The translations under genes and the position numbers were made by a program. From JANOGU01 sp964499865 (GTDB taxonomy: Bacteria; Pseudomonadota; Alphaproteobacteria; Rhodobacterales; Rhodobacteraceae): DNA of 11,124 nucleotides. The DNA is taken from the NCBI GenBank assembly GCA_964499865.1, contig CAZCPY010000103.1, positions 1 through 11,124 of the forward strand. The letters are read 5' to 3'. The notes under the pieces were generated by a model. The model saw nothing but the letters and a program-made list of their open reading frames with translations. It ran no database searches and was not told the origin of the DNA. Below, one piece after another: positions 4,921 to 11,124 of this stretch (positions within the stretch are counted from its first letter, which is position 1; each line of letters opens with the position of its first letter).

Positions 4921-7488
4921 GTGACCCGCTACGATCCCGCCCTCATCGAACCGAAGTGGCAGGCCGCATGGGCCGCGGCGGGGCTGGACCGGGCCGAGGC
5001 GCGGCCGGGGCGGCCCAAGGCCTATGTGCTGGAGATGTTCCCCTACCCGTCGGGCCGCATCCACATGGGGCATGTGCGCAACTACACGATGGGCGATGTC
5101 ATCGCGCGGTTCCGCCGCGCGCAGGGCTTTTCCGTCCTGCATCCGATGGGCTGGGACGCCTTCGGCCTGCCGGCCGAGAACGCTGCCATCGAGCGCAAGG
5201 TCCATCCCGCCGCCTGGACCTACCAGAACATCGCCGACATGCGGGCGCAGATGAAGCCGCTGGGCTTTGCCATCGACTGGTCGCGCGAGATCGCGACCTG
5301 CGACGCGGATTACTACGGCCAGCAGCAGGCGATGTTCCTCGACATGCTCGCGGCGGGTCTGGTCACCCGCAAGGCGGCGGTGGTCAACTGGGACCCGGCC
5401 GACCTGACGGTGCTGGCCAACGAGCAGGTCATCGACGGCCGCGGCTGGCGGTCGGGCGCGGTGGTGGAGCGGCGGGAGCTGACGCAGTGGTTCTTCCGCA
5501 TCTCGGACTATTCCGAGGAGCTTCTGTCGGCGCTGGACGGCCTGACGAACTGGCCCGAGAAGGTGCGGCTGATGCAGGCCAACTGGATCGGCCGCAGCCG
5601 CGGGTTGCAATTCGGCTTCGACACCGTCGGCGCCCCCGCGGGGTTCGACCGGCTGGAGGTCTACACCACCCGCCCCGACACGCTGATGGGCGCGTCCTTC
5701 GCCGCGATCAGCCCCGACCATCCGTTGGCCCGCGCTCTGGAGGGCGACCCCAGGGTCGCGGCCTTCATCGCCGAATGCCGCAAGGGCGGCACGGCGGCGG
5801 AGGAGATCGAGACGGCCGAGAAGATCGGCTACGACACCGGCATCCGCGTGCGCCATCCGCTTGATCCCGCATGGGAACTGCCGGTCTGGATCGCGAACTT
5901 CATCCTGATGGACTATGGCACGGGCGCGATCTTCGGCTGCCCGGCGCATGACCAGCGCGACTTCGACTTCGCCACCAAATACGGCCTGCCCATCGAGGCG
6001 GTCTTCGTGCCGATGGACAGGATGCCCGCGCAGGCGGCCTACAACCCGCTGACCGAGGCCTTCGTGCCGCCCAAGGACCTGCTCGTGCAATATGTGCAGG
6101 GCTTTGCCGGGCCGGAGTGCCAGACCGGCGCCGATGCCGTCGATGCCGCCATCGCCCATGCCGAGGCCCACGGCTACGGACGCGGCGTCACCAAATACCG
6201 CCTGCGGGACTGGGGGATCAGCCGTCAGCGGTTCTGGGGCTGCCCGATCCCGGTCGTGCATTGCCCCGCCTGCGGCACGGTGCCCGAGCGGAAGGAGAAC
6301 CTTCCCGTCCGCCTGCCCGACGACGTGGTCTTCGACCGCCCCGGCAATCCGCTGGACTGGCACCCGACCTGGAAGCACTGCGCCTGCCCCGCCTGCGGGG
6401 CGGCGGCAGTGCGCGAGACCGACACGATGGATACCTTCGTCGATTCGTCCTGGTACTACGCCCGCTTCACCGCGCCCCATGCGGGCACGCCCACCGACCG
6501 GGCCGAGGCCAATTACTGGATGAACGTCGACCAGTATATCGGCGGGGTGGAGCATGCGATCCTGCACCTGCTGTATTCCCGCTTCTTCGCCCGGGCGATG
6601 GTGAAGACCGGCCACCTGCCCGCCACCGCCGCCGAACCTTTCGCGGCGTTGTTCACGCAAGGGATGGTGACGCACGAGATCTACCAGACCCGCGACGCCG
6701 CGGGCCGGGCGGTCTACCACCTGCCCGAGGACGTGGTGCGCGGCGACGCAGGCGCGCATCTGCGCGACGGCACGGTGGTGGAGATCGTGCCTTCGGCCAA
6801 GATGTCCAAGTCGAAGAAGAACGTCGTCGATCCGCAGGCCATCGTCAGCACCTTCGGCGCCGATACCGCGCGCTGGTTCATGCTGTCCGACAGCCCGCCC
6901 GAGCGCGACGTGGAATGGACCGCCGCGGGCGCCGAGGCGACGGCGCGGCATCTGGCGCGCGTCTGGCGGCTGGCCGACGAGGCGGGGCGGGCTGCGGGGC
7001 CAGCGACCGAGGCCGATGCGGGTCTGGCGCGCGACGTGGCGCGGGCGGTGCGGGATGCGACGGCCGCCATCGAGGGCTTTGCCTTCAACAAGTCGATCGC
7101 CGCGCTCTATGCGCTGACCAACGCCGTGGCGCGGTCGGATGCGGGGCCTGCGGCGAAGCGTGAGGCGCTGAAGGTCATGGCGCGGCTGATGGCGCCCTTT
7201 GTGCCGCATCTGGCCGAGGAAGTCTGGGCACTGGTCGGCGGCACGGGCCTCGTGGCCGCCGCCGACTGGCCGGTGGCGGATGCAGCACTTCTCGTCGAGG
7301 ACAGCGTGACCCTGCCGATCCAGATCAACGGCAAGCGGCGGGCCGAGGTGACGGTGCCCAGGGACATGCCCGCGGCCGAGGTCGAGGCGCTGGTCTTGGC
7401 CGACGCGACGGTGCAGAAATTCCTCGGGGGCGCCCCCGTCAAGAAGCTGATCGTCGTCCCGGGCCGCATCGTCAATGTCGTCGCCTGA
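4921..7488 (+). CDS. leuS: Leucyl-tRNA synthetase, bacterial type
   Basis: Class Ia synthetase that charges tRNA-Leu in the cytoplasm. The 855-aa product has all hallmarks: the ATP-binding HMGH (residues 48-51) in PYPSGRIHMGHVRNY; the CP1 editing domain with TTRPDT (249-254) and the invariant Asp of PAHDQRD (D344, equivalent to E. coli D345); two CPAC knuckles, after RDWGISRQRFWGCPIPV and before the TMDTFVDSSWYY segment; the KMSKS loop (627-631); an anticodon-binding helical domain; and a short C-terminal domain ending VPGRIVNVVA. Length is typical. I prefer the GTG start at 4921: it gives the usual N-terminus (M-TRYDPALIEPKWQ) and has GGAG 9 nt upstream. An ATG at 4903 would add six residues but leave a leader of only about 17 nt. 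First gene of an operon with lptE and holA. Confidence 0.97.
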   Translation: MTRYDPALIEPKWQAAWAAAGLDRAEARPGRPKAYVLEMFPYPSGRIHMGHVRNYTMGDVIARFRRAQGFSVLHPMGWDAFGLPAENAAIERKVHPAAWTYQNIADMRAQMKPLGFAIDWSREIATCDADYYGQQQAMFLDMLAAGLVTRKAAVVNWDPADLTVLANEQVIDGRGWRSGAVVERRELTQWFFRISDYSEELLSALDGLTNWPEKVRLMQANWIGRSRGLQFGFDTVGAPAGFDRLEVYTTRPDTLMGASFAAISPDHPLARALEGDPRVAAFIAECRKGGTAAEEIETAEKIGYDTGIRVRHPLDPAWELPVWIANFILMDYGTGAIFGCPAHDQRDFDFATKYGLPIEAVFVPMDRMPAQAAYNPLTEAFVPPKDLLVQYVQGFAGPECQTGADAVDAAIAHAEAHGYGRGVTKYRLRDWGISRQRFWGCPIPVVHCPACGTVPERKENLPVRLPDDVVFDRPGNPLDWHPTWKHCACPACGAAAVRETDTMDTFVDSSWYYARFTAPHAGTPTDRAEANYWMNVDQYIGGVEHAILHLLYSRFFARAMVKTGHLPATAAEPFAALFTQGMVTHEIYQTRDAAGRAVYHLPEDVVRGDAGAHLRDGTVVEIVPSAKMSKSKKNVVDPQAIVSTFGADTARWFMLSDSPPERDVEWTAAGAEATARHLARVWRLADEAGRAAGPATEADAGLARDVARAVRDATAAIEGFAFNKSIAALYALTNAVARSDAGPAAKREALKVMARLMAPFVPHLAEEVWALVGGTGLVAAADWPVADAALLVEDSVTLPIQINGKRRAEVTVPRDMPAAEVEALVLADATVQKFLGGAPVKKLIVVPGRIVNVVA

Positions 7489-7963
7489 CCGCCGCGCCGT
7501 ATTGCTTCTGCCGCTGCTGCTCGCGGCCTGCGGCTTCACGCCCGCCTTCGGGCCCGGCGGCAGTGCCGCCGCGCTGACCGGCCGGATCGCCACCGCCGAT
7601 CCCGCCGATCCCGCCGCCTATCACCTGGTGGCGCGGCTGGAAACGCGGCTGGGCCGGGCGCAGGCCCCCGTCTGGCGGCTGGACTACACCATCGCCACGG
7701 AAACCCGCGAGGTCGGCATCACGCCCGAAGGTGCGGTCACACGCTACCACCTGACCGGCCGGGTGGACTGGCGGCTGGTGGACCTGGCGACCGGGCAGGA
7801 GACGCTGGCGGGCCGGGCCGAAAGCTTCACCGCCTTTTCGGCCACGGGGTCCACCATCGCGGGGCTTGCGGCGGAAGACGACGCGCAGCGCCGCCTGATG
7901 GGAATCCTCGCCGACCAGATCGCCACCCGCCTGATCGCCGCGGGCCCGGCGGCGGCGTCATGA
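7475..7963 (+). CDS. lptE: LPS-assembly lipoprotein LptE
   Basis: Outer-membrane lipoprotein that plugs the LptD barrel during transport of lipopolysaccharide to the cell surface. The 162-aa product has a lipoprotein signal peptide ending in the lipobox LLAAC (C19), followed by GFTPAFGPGGSAAAL, a very typical start of mature alphaproteobacterial LptE. The middle part predicts alternating beta strands (WRLDYTIATETREVGIT, YHLTGRVDWRLVDLATGQE) and the C-terminus a helix (DDAQRRLMGILADQIATRLIAA), as in the LptE alpha/beta sandwich. The ATG overlaps the end of leuS by 14 nt and no strong ribosome site precedes it, suggesting translational coupling to leuS. Its stop overlaps the holA start as ATGA. 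The leuS-lptE-holA order also occurs in E. coli. Confidence 0.93.
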   Translation: MSSPDRRAVLLLPLLLAACGFTPAFGPGGSAAALTGRIATADPADPAAYHLVARLETRLGRAQAPVWRLDYTIATETREVGITPEGAVTRYHLTGRVDWRLVDLATGQETLAGRAESFTAFSATGSTIAGLAAEDDAQRRLMGILADQIATRLIAAGPAAAS

Positions 7964-8958
7964 TCGTCAAGCCCGCGGCCTTCGCCCGGCTGATCGCGGC
8001 GCGGGACCCGGGGCTTGCCGCCGTCCTGATCGCGGGCGACGATCCGATGCGCGTGGCGCTGAGGCGGCAGGAAGCGGTAGCGGCGCGGATCGGGCCCGAG
8101 GGCGAGGCCGAGATGCGCCTGACCCGCCTGCCCGCGGCCGAGGTGCGGCGCGACCCCGCGGCGCTGGCCGATGCGCTGGCGGCGCGGGGGTTCTTCCCCG
8201 GCCCGCGGGTGGTGCTGCTGGAGGAGGCGGGCGACGGGCTCGACGCCGTGATCGGCGCGGCACTGGAAGGCTGGCGCCCCGGCGACGCGCAGCTCATCGT
8301 CACGGCCGGCGCGCTGACGGGCAAGTCGGCGCTCAAGGCGCGCTTCGAGGCGGGCAGGGGTCTGGCGGCGCTGGTCCTTTATGACGATCCGCCCACGCGG
8401 GACGAGATCAGGGCCGACCTGGCCCGAGCAGGCCTCACGTCGCTTGCGCAGGGGGCCGAGGATGACCTGGTGGCGCTGGCGCTGGTGCTGGAACCGGGCG
8501 ACTTCCGCCAGACGCTGGAGAAGATCGCGCTTTTCAAATGGGATGACCCGGCACCGCTGACGCCCGCCGAGATCGCGGCCCTTGCGCCCCAGACGGTGGA
8601 GGCCGATGCGGATGCCGCAGCCCTTGCCGTGGCCGACCGGCAGGCCGCGGCGCTGGCGCGCCTGATGCGGCGGATCGAGGCGCAGGGGATGGCGCCGGTG
8701 ACGCTGGTGCTGGCGGTGGAACGGCATTTCCGCACGCTTTTGTCGCTGGCGGCGGGCAGCCCCGGCGCCGCCATGCGCCTGCCCTCCCGGCGGCGCGAGG
8801 CGGCGGAACGGCAGGCCCGCGCCTGGGGGCCCGCACGGCTGGAACGCGCCCTGCAGGCGCTGATGGAAACCGACCTGGCGCTGCGGTCGTCGCCGCGCGC
8901 GCCGGGCTTCGCGCTGCTGGAACGCAGCCTGATGCGACTGGCGCTGGCGGACGGCTGA
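7960..8958 (+). CDS. holA: DNA polymerase III subunit delta (clamp loader)
   Basis: Delta subunit of the replicative clamp loader; it opens the beta sliding clamp. The 332-aa length is close to the E. coli protein (343). Recognisable parts are the N-terminal LIAGDDPMRVALRRQE (about residues 23-38) of the AAA+-like domain without a functional P-loop, a hydrophobic RGFFPG element (F78-F79) in the place of the beta-clamp wedge and followed by RVVLLEE, ALTGKSALKARFE, the EPGDFRQTLEKIALF helix, and the C-terminal collar helices with LVLAVERHFRTLLSL. The start overlaps the lptE stop by 4 nt (ATGA). It is the last gene of the leuS operon as seen here; E. coli continues with nadD but here hisC follows after 71 bp. 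Confidence 0.94.
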   Translation: MIVKPAAFARLIAARDPGLAAVLIAGDDPMRVALRRQEAVAARIGPEGEAEMRLTRLPAAEVRRDPAALADALAARGFFPGPRVVLLEEAGDGLDAVIGAALEGWRPGDAQLIVTAGALTGKSALKARFEAGRGLAALVLYDDPPTRDEIRADLARAGLTSLAQGAEDDLVALALVLEPGDFRQTLEKIALFKWDDPAPLTPAEIAALAPQTVEADADAAALAVADRQAAALARLMRRIEAQGMAPVTLVLAVERHFRTLLSLAAGSPGAAMRLPSRRREAAERQARAWGPARLERALQALMETDLALRSSPRAPGFALLERSLMRLALADG

Positions 8959-8971
8959 CCGCCCACGGGGT

Positions 8972-9001
8972 CTGGCGCGCCGCCGGTCCGGTCGCTAGAA
9001 G
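8972..9001 (+). promoter_or_regulatory. hisC: Candidate promoter of the hisC-tyrC operon
   Basis: CTGGCGC (8972-8978), 15 nt, GCTAGAAG (8994-9001). The -10 half agrees with GCTANAWC at all but the last position. It ends 28 nt before the hisC ATG. A dyad GGTCGC (8990-8995) / GCGACC (9005-9010) straddles the -10 and the expected start of transcription. Confidence 0.42.
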
Positions 9002-9029
9002 ACCGCGACCTGCCAAGGCCTTGCCCCTC

Positions 9030-10112
9030 ATGACCGACAGTCCACAACCGCAGCCCGGCATCCTGAACATCGCGCTCTACCAGGGCGGGGCGGCGCATCT
9101 GCCGGGCGTGGCCGATCCGGTCAAGCTGTCGTCGAACGAGAACCCCTTCGGCTGTTCGCCCCTTGTGGCCACGGCGATTGCGGCGGCGACGGCCAGGCTG
9201 CACCGCTATCCGCCCACCGACCACGCCGCCCTGCGCGCCGCCATCGGGCAGGTGCACGGGCTGGACCCAGACCGCATCGTCTGCGGCGTGGGGTCGGACG
9301 AGGTGCTGACCTGGCTCGCGCAGGCCTATGCGGGCCCGGGTGACGAGGTGATCCACACCGAGCACGGGTTCCTGATGTATCGCCTGTTCGCGCTTTCGGT
9401 GGGCGCCACGCCCGTCGCGGCGCCCGAGCGAGAGCGGCGGGTGGATGTCGATGCCGTCCTGGCCGCCTGCACCCCGCGCACACGGCTGGTCTACATCGCC
9501 AACCCGGCCAACCCCACCGGCACGATGCTGTCGGCAGCGGAGGTCCGGCGGCTGGCCGATGGCCTGCCGGGCCAGGCGATTCTGGTGCTGGACGGCGCCT
9601 ATGCCGAGTTTGCCGAAGGCTACGACGGCGGCACGGCGCTGGCCGGGGCGCGGCCCAACGTCTTCATGACGCGCACATTCTCCAAGGCCTATGGCCTGGG
9701 GGGGCTGCGCCTGGGCTGGGGCTATGGCCCGCGCGCCGTGATCGACGTGCTGAACCGCATCCGCGGGCCGTTCAACCTGTCGAACCTGGCAATCGACGCC
9801 GGGATCGCGGCGCTGGCCGATCAGGGCTTCGTGGCGCGGTCGGTGGCGCACAACGCCGAATGGCGGGTCTGGCTGGCCGCGCGGCTGCGCGCGGCGGGGC
9901 TCGGCTGCGACGACAGTGCCGCGAACTTCGTGCTGGCGCGCCTTGCCGACGCAGAGTCCGCGGCCGCCTGCGACGCGCACCTTCAGACGCAGGGCCTTAT
10001 CGTGCGGCGGGTCGCCGCCTATGGCCTGCCCGCCGCCTTGCGCATCACCGTGGGCACCGCCGACGATTGCCGCCGCGTCGCCGACGCGGTTCAGGACTGG
10101 AGCGCCCGATGA
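9030..10112 (+). CDS. hisC: Histidinol-phosphate / aromatic aminotransferase HisC
   Basis: PLP-dependent fold type I (class I/II) aminotransferase converting imidazole-acetol phosphate and glutamate to histidinol phosphate; members next to tyrosine-pathway genes can also aminate prephenate or aromatic keto acids. The 360-aa product shows SSNENPFG (34-41), NPANPTGT (158-165), DGAY (188-191) with the cofactor-ring Asp and Tyr, the Schiff-base K219 in TFSKAYGLGGLRLGW, R227 for the PLP phosphate, and the late substrate-carboxylate Arg in ALRITVG. Length is normal. The ATG at 9030 was chosen over the TTG at 9021; the ribosome site is weak (AAGG about 12 nt upstream). It overlaps the following dehydrogenase gene by 4 nt (ATGA), and that partnership points to a role in tyrosine/phenylalanine synthesis as well as histidine. 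Confidence 0.93.
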   Translation: MTDSPQPQPGILNIALYQGGAAHLPGVADPVKLSSNENPFGCSPLVATAIAAATARLHRYPPTDHAALRAAIGQVHGLDPDRIVCGVGSDEVLTWLAQAYAGPGDEVIHTEHGFLMYRLFALSVGATPVAAPERERRVDVDAVLAACTPRTRLVYIANPANPTGTMLSAAEVRRLADGLPGQAILVLDGAYAEFAEGYDGGTALAGARPNVFMTRTFSKAYGLGGLRLGWGYGPRAVIDVLNRIRGPFNLSNLAIDAGIAALADQGFVARSVAHNAEWRVWLAARLRAAGLGCDDSAANFVLARLADAESAAACDAHLQTQGLIVRRVAAYGLPAALRITVGTADDCRRVADAVQDWSAR

Positions 10113-11020
10113 CCCCGATCTACGACCGCGTGGCGCTGATCGGGCTGGGGCTGATCGCCTCCTCCATGGGCCACGCGATGAAGGCGGGGGGGCTGGCGGG
10201 CGAGATCGTGGGCTACGCCAAGACCGAGGCGACGCGCGCGGCGGCGCTGGAGGTGGGGTTCGTCGACCGCGTGACGGAGACCGCCGCGAAGGCGGTGGAA
10301 GGCGCGGACCTCGTGGTGCTGGCGGTGCCGGTGGGGGCGATGGCGGACCTGGCGTCCGGGATCGGCCCGCAGCTTTCGCCCGGCGCGACCGTGACCGATG
10401 TCGGCTCGGTCAAGCAGGCGGTGCTCGAGGCGGTGGCGCCGCACCTGCCGCCGGGGGTGCACTTCGTGCCGAGCCACCCCTTGGCGGGGACCGAACATTC
10501 CGGCCCCCGGTCCGGCTTTGCCACGCTGTTCCGCAACCGCTGGTGGCTGCTGACGCCGCCCGCGGACGCCGACCCGGCGGCGGTGGACCGGCTGGCGCGT
10601 CTGTTCCGCGCGATGGGGTCGAACGTCGACACAATGGACGCCGCGCATCACGACCTGGTGCTGGCCGTCACCAGCCACACGCCGCACCTGATCGCCTACA
10701 CGATGGTGGGCGTCGCCGACGATCTGGCACGGGTGACGGAATCCGAGGTCATCAAGTTCTCGGCCGCCGGTTTCCGCGACTTCACCCGCATCGCGGCATC
10801 CGACCCCACGATGTGGCGCGACGTGTTCCTCACCAACCGCGAGGCGACGCTGGAAATCCTCGGGCGTTTCACCGAAGAGCTGTTCGCCCTGCAAAGGGCC
10901 ATCAGGCTGGGCGACGGGGCGCATCTGTTCGACTACTTTACCCGCACGCGGGCGATCCGGCGCGGCATCATCGAGGCCGGGCAGGACACCGCCGCACCGG
11001 ATTTCGGTCGGGGGGGCTGA
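10109..11020 (+). CDS. tyrC: Prephenate/arogenate dehydrogenase family protein
   Basis: NAD(P)-dependent oxidative decarboxylase of the tyrosine branch: prephenate to 4-hydroxyphenylpyruvate, or arogenate to tyrosine. The 303-aa product has an N-terminal Rossmann fold with GLGLIASS (12-19; the usual third Gly is Ala), DLVVLAVPVG, DVGSVKQAV, the catalytic-region SHPLAGTEHSG (122-132, H123), and a helical C-terminal dimerisation domain with SHTPHLIAY (H190, H193). There is no chorismate mutase or ACT domain, so it is the stand-alone, probably feedback-poor form. The end of the second strand reads GYAKTE (35-40) without the acidic residue expected for strict NAD use. The ATG at 10109 has GGAG 6 nt upstream and overlaps hisC. 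The next gene starts at its stop codon (TGATG). Prephenate versus arogenate cannot be decided from sequence alone. Confidence 0.93.
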   Translation: MTPIYDRVALIGLGLIASSMGHAMKAGGLAGEIVGYAKTEATRAAALEVGFVDRVTETAAKAVEGADLVVLAVPVGAMADLASGIGPQLSPGATVTDVGSVKQAVLEAVAPHLPPGVHFVPSHPLAGTEHSGPRSGFATLFRNRWWLLTPPADADPAAVDRLARLFRAMGSNVDTMDAAHHDLVLAVTSHTPHLIAYTMVGVADDLARVTESEVIKFSAAGFRDFTRIAASDPTMWRDVFLTNREATLEILGRFTEELFALQRAIRLGDGAHLFDYFTRTRAIRRGIIEAGQDTAAPDFGRGG

Positions 11021-11124
11021 TGCGGACAGGGATGGCTGCGGCTGTCGCGCTTTGCGCGATGGCGGCGGCGGGGCTGGCACAGGCGCAGACACTGCGCCCC
11101 ATGCCGCGGCCCGCGCGGCTGGAG
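11020..11124 (+). CDS. N-terminus of a secreted protein, cut by the window end
   Basis: Thirty-five codons are visible from the ATG at 11020, which overlaps the tyrC stop as TGATG. The run of seven G at 11010-11016 inside the end of tyrC can serve as ribosome site. The peptide starts MRTGMAAAVALCAMAAAGLAQA, a Sec signal peptide with probable cleavage after AQA, followed by QTLRPMPRPARLE, a Pro/Arg-rich start of the mature protein. Too little is visible to name the family; a Pro-rich mature N-terminus is common in several periplasmic proteins. Translational coupling suggests it is the third gene of the hisC operon. Confidence 0.72.
   Translation, partial: MRTGMAAAVALCAMAAAGLAQAQTLRPMPRPARLE

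Noticed and set aside
4636..7593. A 985-codon open frame on the minus strand opposite leuS
   Set aside because: It is a shadow of the leuS codon bias in a 70% GC genome: its product is rich in Arg, His and Gly with no recognisable domain, it has no ribosome site, and it starts inside lptE and ends inside the large repeat. leuS on the plus strand has all catalytic motifs.
8379..9980. A 533-codon open frame on the minus strand opposite holA and hisC
   Set aside because: It crosses two well-supported plus-strand genes and their promoter region, has low-complexity Arg/Ala/Gly-rich composition and no family features.
10091..11092. A 333-codon open frame on the minus strand opposite tyrC
   Set aside because: His/Arg-rich shadow of tyrC with no signal of a real protein and no ribosome site.
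1..11124. CRISPR array, tRNA, rRNA, riboswitch or T-box upstream of leuS
   Set aside because: I saw no regularly spaced direct repeats, no cloverleaf with CCA end and no T-box motif. The leuS leader predicted from the promoter is too short for a leader-RNA switch.

Overview
The window is a very GC-rich (about 70%) stretch of chromosome from an alphaproteobacterium, most likely a member of the Rhodobacterales (Rhodobacter/Paracoccus-like). The reasons are a Rhodobacter-type outer-membrane porin, a DUF3576 lipoprotein, an LptE lipoprotein of alphaproteobacterial type, an adjacent hisC/prephenate dehydrogenase pair, and promoter-like elements resembling the Caulobacter housekeeping consensus. 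It carries ten complete or nearly complete genes plus the first 35 codons of another. There is no tRNA, rRNA, CRISPR array, transposase or phage gene.

Layout. Positions 2-787 (+): exodeoxyribonuclease III. It is convergent with 810-1463 (-), a YggS-type PLP-binding protein. Next on the minus strand is a porin (1526-2482) with a strong intrinsic terminator between it and yggS. A 297-bp divergent intergenic region follows, then a DUF3576 lipoprotein (2780-3334, +), convergent with an LLM-class flavin monooxygenase (3367-4398, -). A 522-bp intergenic region (4399-4920) holds the LLM promoter with a 12-bp palindrome, a near-symmetric inverted repeat of about 314 bp, and the leuS promoter. The plus-strand operon leuS-lptE-holA (4921-8958) has overlapping genes. 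After a 71-bp gap comes a second plus-strand operon, hisC-prephenate/arogenate dehydrogenase-(secreted protein, cut off) (9030-11124), again with overlapping junctions.

How the genes fit together. leuS-lptE-holA is an old conserved neighbourhood, also found in E. coli, that joins leucyl-tRNA charging, LPS transport assembly and the clamp-loader delta subunit. The hisC/tyrC pair supplies the last steps of histidine and tyrosine (possibly phenylalanine) synthesis. The remaining genes are single-gene units for DNA repair, PLP homeostasis and the cell envelope.

Nothing here looks like a new defence, mobile or biosynthetic system. The most unusual structure is the large palindromic repeat between the divergent LLM and leuS promoters. 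The next most interesting is the perfect palindrome in the spacer of the LLM promoter, followed by the arrangement in which the porin terminator sits directly on the yggS leader.
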